From: CAVRXZ01 sp963773035
GTDB taxonomy: Bacteria > Acidobacteriota > Vicinamibacteria > Vicinamibacterales > CAVVIG01
Direction: 5' to 3'
Length of the DNA stretch: 64,000 nucleotides
NCBI GenBank assembly: GCA_963773035.1
Contig: CAVYZX010000010.1
Location: forward strand, 248,001 to 312,000
Part shown: one piece after another, positions 8,139 to 17,300 of the stretch
How positions within the stretch are numbered: the stretch's first letter is position 1
How the letters are laid out: the number at the start of each line of letters is the position of its first letter
Program-made: the position numbers and the translations under genes
The notes under the pieces: model-generated
Seen by the model: the letters and a program-made list of their open reading frames with translations, nothing else
Database searches by the model: none
What the model was told of the DNA's origin: nothing

Positions 8139-8919
8139 GACATCGCGCCGAAGGGGTGTCAAGCTTCACGACGCCCTGCGGACGCGGCCGTCGAGCCGCG
8201 AATCCAAGCTACTCGAGCCCATCAAAAAGACGCGCATTCCCGAAGAGATCGCGGATCGGATTCGCCGTCTGATCCTCGACACCACGTTTCAGCCGGGCCG
8301 CGCTCTTCCCCCCGAACGGCTCCTCGCCCGGCGCTTCGGCGTCAGTCGCGGTTCGGTGCGCGACGCGCTGCGGATGCTCGAAATACTCGGCCTTCTCGAA
8401 ATGCGCCACGGACAGGGGACGTTCCCGCGCGAGCTGTCGGTCGATCGGTTGGTCGCGCCTCTGGCCACAGTGCTGGCATATCGACCGGACCTGCAGGACG
8501 AGCTCATGGACGTCCGGCGCATGTTCGAGCCAGCCGTCGCTCGTGCGGCCGCGCTTCGGGTGACCGACGAGGATCTCGTCTCGTTCGATCGCGTACTCAA
8601 CGCCCAGCGCCGAAAGCTCAAGACCGGCCAATCGGCCATCGTCGAAGACACGGCATTCCATGCAGCGCTGGCCCGGGCGACGCGCAACCGAGTCATCGTG
8701 CACATCATGGAAACGCTGAACAACCTTCTCGTGGAATCGCGGAAACGGACCTTGCGCCAAAAAGGCCGTCCGGCTCGATCCCTCGAGGGCCACGAAGCGA
8801 TTGTCGCAGCCGTCCGTCGCCGTGATCCGGAAGCGGCCGCACGCGCCATGCACGACCACATCGACCAAATCGCAGGCTTGCTGCAAAACACGCTGCCGGC
8901 TTCCGCGGCGGCACGCTAA
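8110..8919 (+). CDS. FadR-family (GntR) transcriptional regulator with FCD ligand domain
   Basis: A 269-residue regulator. The winged helix (about 45-105) includes PPERLLARRFGVSRGSVRDALRMLE. The C-terminal FCD domain keeps the metal/carboxylate-binding residues (Asp and His in EDTAFHAALA, His in LEGHEAI, His in AMHDHIDQI). Relatives such as PdhR, LldR and GlcC sense pyruvate, lactate and glycolate, so a small organic acid such as oxalate or glyoxylate is a reasonable ligand. The only ATG/GTG/TTG ahead of the helix is GTG at 8110, inside the operator, which suggests a leaderless message or an unusual CTG start further in. It is divergent from the oxidoreductase operon and just upstream of the transporter region. 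Confidence 0.88.
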   Translation: MVGPVRRSSLTSRRRGVKLHDALRTRPSSRESKLLEPIKKTRIPEEIADRIRRLILDTTFQPGRALPPERLLARRFGVSRGSVRDALRMLEILGLLEMRHGQGTFPRELSVDRLVAPLATVLAYRPDLQDELMDVRRMFEPAVARAAALRVTDEDLVSFDRVLNAQRRKLKTGQSAIVEDTAFHAALARATRNRVIVHIMETLNNLLVESRKRTLRQKGRPARSLEGHEAIVAAVRRRDPEAAARAMHDHIDQIAGLLQNTLPASAAAR

Positions 8920-8946
8920 CCTTTCGACGATCAAGGACGCCCGAGC

Positions 8947-9714
8947 GTGATCGACACCTATCTCTCCCGACTCGAGCTCCTCATCGTTGAGGGACGGCAG
9001 CTTCAGACCAGCTTTACGGCCGATCCCAACGACCGCCGTACTTCCGAGGGAATGCGCATCTGGCAACGGGAGTGCGCCACGATGGTCAATGAGTTATCGG
9101 GTGGGACGAAGGCGCATTGGCTGGCGCAAGCCTTCAGTGAGGCGTTTCTGGTCCGATCCGCGAATGGGCCAGTCGTGACGAGTGCCGCACCCGCGAAAAT
9201 CGTCGAACGAATCGTCGGCGTGCTCACTCGCGCGGCGACCTCGCTGTCAACCATCGACCAGGGTTCGGGCAACGCGGGCTCGGCTGGTCCGCCGCCGCGA
9301 CGCTTCGACTTCGTCCATGATGCGGCGCTTCGTCCTGTGCTCGAAACCGCATACCTCGAGAGCAAGCAGGAGTTCGCGGAGGGCCGTTTCAATACTGCCC
9401 TGGCCACAACCTGCGGCCTGCTCGAGGCCGTGATTACGGATGCGCTCGCACATGCTCGAGCAGCTCTCGAGTCCGATGGTCCGTCGGCAAGACCGGTTGC
9501 TGGCTGGTCCTTTTCCGAGCGCATTGCGGCGGCTGAGGAAGCTGGTCTCATCGGCGGCGGCTGTGCGCGTCTTCCGGTTTTGGCACGCCAGTATCGCGAC
9601 CTGATGGACAGGCAGGGCGAGCTGCGTGCGGACGTCGATGTCTCGGAGCGCGACGCGCGACTCGCCGCGCAAGTGCTCAACGTGATTCTTCGAGATCTCA
9701 ACCCGGGACGTTGA
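8947..9714 (+). CDS. Hypothetical protein with possible HEPN/Abi-C-like C-terminal domain
   Basis: A 255-residue soluble protein starting at GTG, 27 bases after the regulator. The C-terminal part (about 125-252) is helical. The run ESKQEFAEGRFNTALATT, the LLEAVITDAL helix and the RQYRDLMDRQGELR stretch resemble DUF4145/Abi-C proteins of the HEPN fold, but without the RNxxxH nuclease motif. The N-terminal half is unrecognised. Its place between the FadR regulator and the oxalate transporter may be incidental. The family guess is weak. Confidence 0.6.
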   Translation: MIDTYLSRLELLIVEGRQLQTSFTADPNDRRTSEGMRIWQRECATMVNELSGGTKAHWLAQAFSEAFLVRSANGPVVTSAAPAKIVERIVGVLTRAATSLSTIDQGSGNAGSAGPPPRRFDFVHDAALRPVLETAYLESKQEFAEGRFNTALATTCGLLEAVITDALAHARAALESDGPSARPVAGWSFSERIAAAEEAGLIGGGCARLPVLARQYRDLMDRQGELRADVDVSERDARLAAQVLNVILRDLNPGR

Positions 9715-9718
9715 CATT

Positions 9719-9746
9719 GCTGATTGCTAATTGCTGATTGCTGATT
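9719..9746. repeat. Degenerate heptamer array
   Basis: Four 7-base units (GCTGATT, GCTAATT, GCTGATT, GCTGATT) directly after the stop of the 255-residue gene and ahead of the transporter. Confidence 0.75.
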
Positions 9747-9837
9747 GAGGAACCGATGAAATCGCCGGCCGGTAATCGCGGCTCGTAGATTGCGCTAAAC
9801 TACCCGTCCCGTTTGCGTCTGAGAGTCAGGAGGGGCA

Positions 9838-11076
9838 ATGCGGTTGAACAATCGCTGGTTCCAGCTTGGGGCTTCGTTGGTGGCGATGATCATGATCGCC
9901 AACCTGCAGTACTCCTGGACGCTATTCGTCAGTCCCCTACAGAAGGCCACCGGCTGGAAGCTCTCCGACATCCAGTTTGCATTCACGCTGTTCATCCTGT
10001 GTCAGACGTGGATTCAGCCGCTCGATGGATGGCTGATCGACCGCCTCGGCCCGAGGGGATTCATTACGGCAGCCGGCGTCCTATGTGGGCTTGGCTGGGC
10101 CGGTATGGGGTACGCCACATCGCTGCCGATGCTCTACCTCCTCTATTGTCTGGCTGGAGTCGGAGCCGCCTTCGTTTATAGCGCGTCGATTGGATCAGCT
10201 CAGAAGTGGTTCAAGGACCGCCGCGGTCTGGCATCCGGCATCATCGCCGCAGGATTCGGTGGCGGGACTGCTTTGTTCATTCCCGTCATCTCGTCAACGA
10301 TTCAGTCGAAGGGATATCAGGCCGCATTTATCTCGACCGGGCTCTTTCAGGGCATTGTCATCGCAGTCGTTGCCCAGTTTCTCAGACACCCGCCAAGAGA
10401 AGCCGCTTCTGCTGCGGTGAAGACCGCCGACAGCACGTCACAACTCGGCAAACGGCACTTCACAACGGCGGAGATGATGCGAACGCCACAGTTCTACACG
10501 ATGTACGTGGCGTTCTTCCTGATGTCGATTGGTGGCTTGCTGGTCACAGCGCAGGCGGGTCCGATCGCGCGAACATGGGGCTACTCGACCGGCGTGCTGA
10601 CGCTTGCCGCCTCCCTCAGCCCTCTTGCCAATGGTGGGAGCCGGATCTTCTGGGGTTGGGCATCCGACAAGATCGGCCGGGAAACGGCGATGATTATCGC
10701 CTTCGTTCTTCAAGCGATCTGCCTTCTGCTGGTGTTGGCGTTGGGGCAGATATCGGGCACCTTGTTCGCGTTCACTCTCGTGCTCGTCTACTTCACGTGG
10801 GGCGAGATTTATTCATTGTTCCCTGCGACCGCGGGCGACTATTTCGGAACCCGCCACGCGACCGCGAACTATGGCGTGCTCTACACGGCCAAGGGCGTCG
10901 CTTCGATCGTCGGTGGCTATATCGGCGCGCTGCTGTACGAACAGTTCGGCACGTGGTCTGTGGGCTTCTACGGGAGCGCGGCGTTGGCTCTCGTCGCGGC
11001 GGCGCTGGCCTTCGGGCTCCGTGCGGCGTCCGCGCCGAGACATGCGCCGGTCGGAGTGGCGGTACCGGCCAAGTAA
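9838..11076 (+). CDS. MFS oxalate/formate antiporter (OxlT/OFA family)
   Basis: A 412-residue inner-membrane carrier with about 12 membrane segments of the OFA branch of the major facilitator superfamily. The MFS loop motif DRLGPRG (68-73) and its counterpart SDKIGRE (276-282) are present. Arg269 (NGGSRIFWG) and Lys352 (LYTAKGVAS) are 83 residues apart, the same spacing as the two substrate-binding charges Arg272 and Lys355 that I recall for Oxalobacter OxlT. AGGAGG six bases before ATG fixes the start. Together with the neighbouring oxidoreductase this supports oxalate import, possibly by exchange or proton symport since no formate is produced by an oxalate oxidoreductase. Confidence 0.9.
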   Translation: MRLNNRWFQLGASLVAMIMIANLQYSWTLFVSPLQKATGWKLSDIQFAFTLFILCQTWIQPLDGWLIDRLGPRGFITAAGVLCGLGWAGMGYATSLPMLYLLYCLAGVGAAFVYSASIGSAQKWFKDRRGLASGIIAAGFGGGTALFIPVISSTIQSKGYQAAFISTGLFQGIVIAVVAQFLRHPPREAASAAVKTADSTSQLGKRHFTTAEMMRTPQFYTMYVAFFLMSIGGLLVTAQAGPIARTWGYSTGVLTLAASLSPLANGGSRIFWGWASDKIGRETAMIIAFVLQAICLLLVLALGQISGTLFAFTLVLVYFTWGEIYSLFPATAGDYFGTRHATANYGVLYTAKGVASIVGGYIGALLYEQFGTWSVGFYGSAALALVAAALAFGLRAASAPRHAPVGVAVPAK

Positions 11077-11081
11077 ACTTA

Positions 11082-11143
11082 AAAGTGGAAAGTGGAAAGT
11101 AAGTAGAAAGTCGGAACAGAGCACGCAGAGCACGCAGAAGGGA
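11082..11143. repeat. Adjacent heptamer and nonamer arrays
   Basis: Heptamers AAAGTGG x2 and AAAGTAA (11082-11102) are followed by the nonamer CAGAGCACG x2 and a partial third copy (11117-11143). Two array types share one spacer, just before the malate synthase start. Confidence 0.7.
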
Positions 11144-11151
11144 CACCAGCC

Positions 11152-13041
11152 GTGACAGTGGCTTCCGAGCGCCTCCAGATCCGCGGTAATCTCGCCACCA
11201 CCTACTCGGACGTGTTGACCGCGGACGCGATCGCGGCGATCAGCGCCCTGGCCGCGCTCGACGACGATCGAAAGACGGTGATGGCTGGGCGGCTCGAGCG
11301 CCGTGCTGCACGCGCTCGTAACAAGGAGCGCATCACTTTTCTCGAGCCCGGCTCGCACATCGCAAGAACGAAAATCACGGTCCAGGAAGCGCGGGACGGT
11401 GCCTTCGTCGGAAGTGAGATTCCCCCGGATCTCCGCCGGCAGTGGATCCAGGGCACGGGTCCGGCCGCGAAGCCCAACACTCCGGTCCGACGCAGCATCC
11501 GCAATATCGCTCACGCGCTGCTTTCCGGCGCTGATGGGTGGATGTTCGATGGCGAGGATGCGCTCGGTCAGGTGTCCACGATGTCGCTGGACAACCAGCG
11601 CAATCTGAAGCTGGCGATCCATCGCGACGACGTGTTCATGGAAGCGGCCAAGGAAGTCGCCGACGAAATGAACCGTTGGGCGCGCGAGTTTTTCGGCCGC
11701 GAGACGATTCCGGACTGGCAGAAGCAGCTCGACTTCACGACGAAGATCTTCCGCCCACGGGGCCTTCACCTCGACGACCGGCACATTCGCCGCGCCGACG
11801 CCTCCGGCTTCTCGGCCTCCATCGTCGACGTCACGCTCTTCATCGTCAACAATCAGCGCGAGCTTCGCCGGAACGGCTGCTCGCTCGTTCTGTATCTGCC
11901 GAAGATTCAAACGGCCGAAGAGGCGGCGCTCTGGAACGACATCCTCGCCGCCCTCGAAGGACAGGCGGGCTTGCCGATCGGGACGATCAAGGTCTACGTG
12001 CTCGTCGAGCAGTTCGAGGCGTGCTTCCAGTTGATGGAGATCCGCGCTGCGCTCGGCCGGCATTTCATCGGGTTCAACACCGGCCGCTGGGACTACATCA
12101 ACAGCGTCGCCGATTCGATGGCCTGGGACCCCGACTTCGTGGATCCCAACATCGACACGATCACGATGACGTACGGCTACATGCGGAATTACGAAGACCG
12201 TGTGCGGCGCGCGTGCAGCACGCCCGACAAGCTCGGTCAGTTCGCGTTGTGGCAGGGAGGGATGGAGCCGAACATCCCTGTAGGATCGAAATCAGGCGTC
12301 GACGCCAGCATGAAGCGGGCGGTGGCCGGGGCCGAACGCGAGCAGCGCGAAGGCGCATGCGGCAAGTGGGTGGCCCACTGGAAGATGGTCCACATCGTGC
12401 GACCTGTATGGGAACGAGTCGGACAAGACAACCAACTCGGGCGGCCCTTCCCGCCTCTCACCTATGCACGCGCCGACGCAGATGCGCTGACCGAACTCGA
12501 ACCAGCCGCGCGAACAATTCGCGGCGCCCGCGATCTCCTGAGCGTTGCGATTCAGTACGGCAACGCTTTCGGCCAGGGTCTTCAAGCAGCCGCGCTCAAA
12601 CCGGCCGACTTCTTCGGTAACGACGACGTGCTGTACCTGATGGAAGACATGGCCACCGGCGAGATCCGTTTGAGCATCTTGTGGGAATGGCTTCACAAGC
12701 GCGCGAAGTTGACGGCAGACGATGAGCAGGTTGGCGTCAAGGCCGGCGACACATTCACCCGAGATCTGTACTTGCGGGTGCTCGCCGAGGAATACGAAAA
12801 ACTGCAACGAGCCAGCAATCGGGACGTGCACGACGTGTCGAAAACCACGACGCTCCCGATCGCCCGTGAGATCGCTGAGACCTACGTCCTGGCAGACATC
12901 AAGCTTCCCTGGTACGTCGATCTACTCAATATCAACCTCAACAATCACGATCTCACGGAAGCCAAGCGCCGCATCCGTCTGCTCGCCGAAGCGTTCAGGA
13001 AAGACGGGACGCGCATCACCGAGAATCTCGATTTCGCGTGA
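11152..13041 (+). CDS. Malate synthase
   Basis: A 629-residue enzyme condensing glyoxylate with acetyl-CoA to malate. Conserved pieces of the TIM barrel are visible: GWMFDGEDALGQ, IFRPRGLHLDD, LVLYLPKIQTAEEAALWND, GTIKVYVLVEQFEA (catalytic Glu region), GFNTGRWDYINSVAD and YGYMRNYEDR. It is about 100 residues longer than typical malate synthase A, with extra N-terminal sequence. The start is GTG, with a GAAGGG stretch nine bases upstream. No isocitrate lyase lies nearby, so glyoxylate may come from another C2 route such as oxalyl-CoA reduction or glycolate oxidation. It follows the OxlT-like transporter and ends six bases from the convergent lipoprotein gene. Confidence 0.9.
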   Translation: MTVASERLQIRGNLATTYSDVLTADAIAAISALAALDDDRKTVMAGRLERRAARARNKERITFLEPGSHIARTKITVQEARDGAFVGSEIPPDLRRQWIQGTGPAAKPNTPVRRSIRNIAHALLSGADGWMFDGEDALGQVSTMSLDNQRNLKLAIHRDDVFMEAAKEVADEMNRWAREFFGRETIPDWQKQLDFTTKIFRPRGLHLDDRHIRRADASGFSASIVDVTLFIVNNQRELRRNGCSLVLYLPKIQTAEEAALWNDILAALEGQAGLPIGTIKVYVLVEQFEACFQLMEIRAALGRHFIGFNTGRWDYINSVADSMAWDPDFVDPNIDTITMTYGYMRNYEDRVRRACSTPDKLGQFALWQGGMEPNIPVGSKSGVDASMKRAVAGAEREQREGACGKWVAHWKMVHIVRPVWERVGQDNQLGRPFPPLTYARADADALTELEPAARTIRGARDLLSVAIQYGNAFGQGLQAAALKPADFFGNDDVLYLMEDMATGEIRLSILWEWLHKRAKLTADDEQVGVKAGDTFTRDLYLRVLAEEYEKLQRASNRDVHDVSKTTTLPIAREIAETYVLADIKLPWYVDLLNINLNNHDLTEAKRRIRLLAEAFRKDGTRITENLDFA

Positions 13042-13048
13042 CACTGCG

Positions 13049-14053
13049 CTAAGGCGTCAAAACAGGAATTCGTCTCTTCGACCGCGGCGACATCGTCGAA
13101 GACTTTGCTGGAGCCTGAGAAGAAGTCAAGCTGCCGGAAACGTTGAGCGTGGTAATCAGCCGCTCCTTCCCGACTGCCCCGTTGCTGCCCGGACCCGTAA
13201 ACTTGCCCTGATAGAGCTCACTCGTGCCGTTGCGGTTGACCGCCAGGACGTACTTGGTCTCGCTCGCCCCACAACTGCTGTAGTAGTCGAGCCGCACGGC
13301 GAACGTACCCGACGGCGCCTTCGTCCAGCGGATGCTTTCGTTGTTCTTGTTGTCGATCACGCACTCGATGTTCGAATCCTGATCGAGCATGCCGCCGGTG
13401 GCCGACACGTTGTTGCCCCAGTAGACTTCCTCACCGGACGGTTCGATCACGTTGAGGTCGACGTCGCTCGGCTTGTCCCACCATACGGTGATTTCCAGTT
13501 CGCTCGTGCCGCGTATCACATTGGTCGGCACCTCGCTATATGGGCCGACGACTCCCAATTGAGACGACAGGGCCAACTGCAGATCAAAGCTGGGGGACGG
13601 GACCTGACCGGACAACTGCACGACCAGCAGCAGATCGGTCGTTGGAGCTGGCAGCTGCAGCTGCCAGAATCCGCCCACCTTGCGAGGGACATTTCCGATC
13701 GACAGATATACGGCCTGGAAGGATTGAGGCGCACTCAGACGCACGACCGTCGAACCGCTCGTGACGAGTGTGGCGGCTGGCGTCGGCGGCGCCGCGACGG
13801 GAGGGCCACCACTCGGCTGCGGCGCGACGCCGGGCTGCATCGTCGCGGTCATTCCGTCCACGGTTGCCACCCCGGTCACAAACTCGCCAACCGAATACGT
13901 CGACTCGGTTGGCTGCGTCGTTGCCCCGTTCGAGCTCGGCACGATCGGATTGCTCTTTCCGTTTCCACAGTTGGCGAGCGCGATCGCAACCACCATCACA
14001 CAAAGCCATCTCAGCAATGCGTTTCGGTCCACGGGGTGAAGGTCACGGCCCAT
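13049..14053 (-). CDS. Lipoprotein with YfaP/DUF2135-like domain
   Basis: A 334-residue protein with a lipoprotein signal peptide ending in ALANC, so it is probably membrane-anchored and faces the periplasm or outside. A proline-rich linker (about 55-100) is followed by a beta-rich region. Residues about 205-305 (VWWDKPSDVDLNVIEPSG, VSATGGMLDQDSN, GTFAVRLDYYSSCG) match the YfaP/DUF2135 pattern of proteins with von Willebrand-like or carbohydrate-associated domains. The ATG at 14053, with GAGGAGG just two bases upstream, is preferred over a TTG 18 bases earlier that lacks a ribosome site. Function unknown. Confidence 0.75.
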   Translation of the reverse strand: MGRDLHPVDRNALLRWLCVMVVAIALANCGNGKSNPIVPSSNGATTQPTESTYSVGEFVTGVATVDGMTATMQPGVAPQPSGGPPVAAPPTPAATLVTSGSTVVRLSAPQSFQAVYLSIGNVPRKVGGFWQLQLPAPTTDLLLVVQLSGQVPSPSFDLQLALSSQLGVVGPYSEVPTNVIRGTSELEITVWWDKPSDVDLNVIEPSGEEVYWGNNVSATGGMLDQDSNIECVIDNKNNESIRWTKAPSGTFAVRLDYYSSCGASETKYVLAVNRNGTSELYQGKFTGPGSNGAVGKERLITTLNVSGSLTSSQAPAKSSTMSPRSKRRIPVLTP

Positions 14054-14372
14054 GACCTCCTCACTTAGCAATCGCAGTACCTGAAGAAGCTGAGCGTTTT
14101 GCTACCACCGAGCGGATTCCAGCTCAGCAGAAGTGATTGGGGCGCCCGGATCCAAAACCGCGTACTATCTGTATTTCTCATGCTTCATATGTGATCATTG
14201 TATTTTACTTCTAGGTTGACCTCGGGCATAAAAGGGCTTCACCTGTCGGGTGCTTGGCTCGACGCAGCCGCCTTCAACCCTCGGCATCGAGGCGCGAAGG
14301 TTCAGAAAGCCCAGAAGCCGAGCCGAGTGCCCAAAAAGCCGAGAGCCGAAGTTTTCGAAGTCGAGAGCTGTT
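14054..14372. other. Divergent intergenic region upstream of gltB
   Basis: This 319-base spacer separates the lipoprotein gene and gltB. It includes an AT-rich stretch (about 14150-14235) unlike its GC-rich surroundings, the likely promoter area for gltB, with a TTGACC at 14216-14221 but no convincing -10 partner. The last 90 bases contain repeated AGCCGA/AGCCCAGAA-like pieces, possibly a decayed 9-base array. No RNA gene or riboswitch was recognised. Confidence 0.5.
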
Positions 14373-17300
14373 ATGTCTGACCAGCCTGTCCCCCGACCAC
14401 CTGCCGCCGCGGGTTTGTACGACCCACGCTACGAGCACGACGCCTGCGGCGTCGGCTTCGTCGTCGACATCAAGGGACGCCGGTCGCATTCCGTCATCGA
14501 GAAAGGTCTCCAGGTCCTCATCAACCTACTGCACCGGGGCGCGTGCGGCTGCGAAGCGAATACAGGTGATGGCGCGGGCATTCTGGTCCAGACGCCCGAC
14601 ACGTTTCTCAGGAAGGTCACCGCAGCGCTCGGCATTGCACTCCCCCCCGCAGGCCAGTACGGCACCGGACTCGTGTTTCTGCCGCGGGTCGCGGCCGAAC
14701 GGGAGCAATGTCGGCTGTTGATCGAGCGGATCGTGGAAGAAGAAGGACAGCGTATGCTCGGCTGGCGGCTGGTTCCGACGGCCGACGCGGGTATCGGCGC
14801 TTCGGCGCTGGCGACGAAGCCGGCCATCGAGCAGGTGTTCATAGCTCAGGGCTCAGGGCTCAAGGCTCAGGGCTCAGGGACCGACGAGGTGACGCCGTTC
14901 GAGCGGAAGCTCTATGTGATTCGCAAACGCATCGAGCATGAAGCGGATGGTCTCGGCTTGAACGAGCGTCACGCGTTCTACTTCCCGAGTCTTTCGTCAC
15001 GAATCTTGATCTATAAGGGCATGCTCATCGCCGATCAGATCGAGGCGACGTTCCCCGATCTGCTCGACCCCGACATGGAGTCGGCGCTGGCGCTGGTCCA
15101 TCAGCGGTTCAGCACCAACACGTTCCCCTCGTGGCCGCTGGCGCACCCCTATCGCTTCATTGCGCACAACGGAGAAATCAACACGCTCCGGGGCAACATC
15201 AACTGGATGCGCGCACGCGAAGGGTTGCTGCGGTCGGATGTGCTCGGCGACGATCTCAAGAAAATCCTCCCGATCATTCGAGAAGGCGGAAGCGACACGG
15301 CCACCTTCGACAACGTCCTCGAGTTCCTGGCGATGACCGGCCGTTCGCTGCCGCACGCCATCCTGATGATGATTCCGGAGCCATGGGCGGGGCACGAAAG
15401 CATGCGGCCCGAGCTCAAGGCGTTCTATGAGTACCACGCCTCGCTGATGGAACCGTGGGACGGGCCGGCGTCGATTGCCTTTTCCGATGGTCGCGTGATC
15501 GGCGCCGTGCTGGATCGCAACGGCTTGCGGCCCTCGCGCTACTACGTCACGAAAGACGGTCTCGTCATCATGGCCTCCGAGGTCGGCGTACTCGACATCC
15601 CGCCCGAGAACGTCCTGCTGAAGGAGCGCCTCCATCCGGGTCGCATCTTCCTGGTCGACACTGAACAGGGCCGAATCGTGTCAGACGAGGAAATCAAGCG
15701 TGATCTCGCCGCGGCCGAGCCCTACGCGCAATGGATTGCCGAAAACGTCGTCGACATCGAGGATCTCCCCGACGCTCCGTACTTGCCGCCGCCCAGCCCG
15801 GAAGCGATGCTTCGTCGCCAGGAGGCGTTCGGCTACACGCACGAGGACCTTCGACTGCTTCTGGCGCCAATGGCCAACGGCGGCGAAGAGGCCATTGGCT
15901 CGATGGGAACGGATACGTCGCTGGCGGTCCTTTCCGACCGCCCGCGGCTGTTGTACGACTACTTCAAGCAGGTGTTCGCTCAGGTGACGAATCCGCCGCT
16001 CGACGCAATCCGCGAGGAGCTCGTCACCGCGATGGGGTCGACAATCGGCCCTGAGGGGAACCTGCTCGATCCGCGACCGGAGTCGTGCCGGCAGATCTCG
16101 ATCAAGTACCCCGTGATCGACAACGATCAGCTGGCAAAGCTGCGGCATATTTACGAGCCGGAGTTCCGATCGATCACGCTGCCGATGCTCTTTGACGCTC
16201 GCAAAGGCGGTCGCGGACTCGAACGGGCACTCGAAGAGCTGAAAGTCCGGGCGAGTTCAGCCGTTCGATCGGGCTACACCATCATCATCTTGTCGGACCG
16301 TGGCGTCGATCGAGAGCGGGCGCCGATTCCCAGCCTGCTGGCCACGGCCGGCGTCCATCACCAGCTCGTACGCGAAGGCACACGCACGCGTTGCGCGCTC
16401 GTCGTGGAGTCGGGCGACGCGCGCGAAGTGCATCACTGCGCGCTCCTGATGGGATATGGGGCCGGCGTGGTGAATCCGTACCTTGCGTTCGAGACGCTCG
16501 ACGACATGATCCGCCAGCGACTGCTCGTCGGCATCTCACACGAGAAGGCCGTCAAGAACTACATCAAGGCGCTCAACAAAGGCATCCTGAAGGTGATGTC
16601 GAAGATGGGCATCTCCACGCTGCAGAGTTATTGCGGCGCCCAGATCTTCGAAGCCGTCGGACTGAACCAGGAGTTCGTCGATCGGTACTTCACGTGGACT
16701 GCGTCGCGCATCGGGGGAGTCGGCCTCGAGGTGATCGCCGACGAGGTCCTGAAGCGGCACAGCCACGCGTTCCCGACGCGCTCGCGTGTGCAACCGGACC
16801 TGGACTGGGGTGGTGAGTATCAGTGGCGCCGGGACGGCGAGTACCACCTGTTCAATCCCGACACGGTGTTCAAGCTTCAACATGCGACCCATGGCGGTCA
16901 GTACCTCGATCTTCAAGGAGTACACCAGGCTCGTCGACGATCAGAACCGCACGCGCGCGACGCTGCGTGGTCTGCTCGGACTGAAGCGTGACGGGCAATC
17001 AGTTCCGATCGACGAAGTCGAACCGGTCGAACGCATCGTTCGGCGCTTTGCGACCGGCGCCATGTCGTACGGGTCTATCAGCCAGGAAGCCCACGAGACT
17101 CTCGCCATCGCCATGAACCGGTTGGGTGGCAAGTCGAACACCGGCGAAGGTGGCGAGGACCCGGCCCGCTACGTTCCAGATGCGAACGGCGACTCGCGAC
17201 GCAGCGCCGTCAAGCAGGTCGCGTCGGCCCGCTTCGGCGTGACGAGCGAGTATCTGGTCAATTGCGACGACCTCCAGATCAAGATGGCGCAAGGCGCGAA

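Noticed and set aside
10813..12063. Minus-strand ORF of 416 codons
   Set aside because: Antisense to OxlT and malate synthase, rich in Arg/Gly, no homology by eye.
14180..14215. CRP-like site (TGTGATCA) in the AT-rich gltB upstream region
   Set aside because: Only one half-site is present; the symmetric TCACA half is missing.
14216..14245. TTGACC as a gltB promoter
   Set aside because: No acceptable -10 hexamer at 16-18 bases; noted only in the spacer entry.
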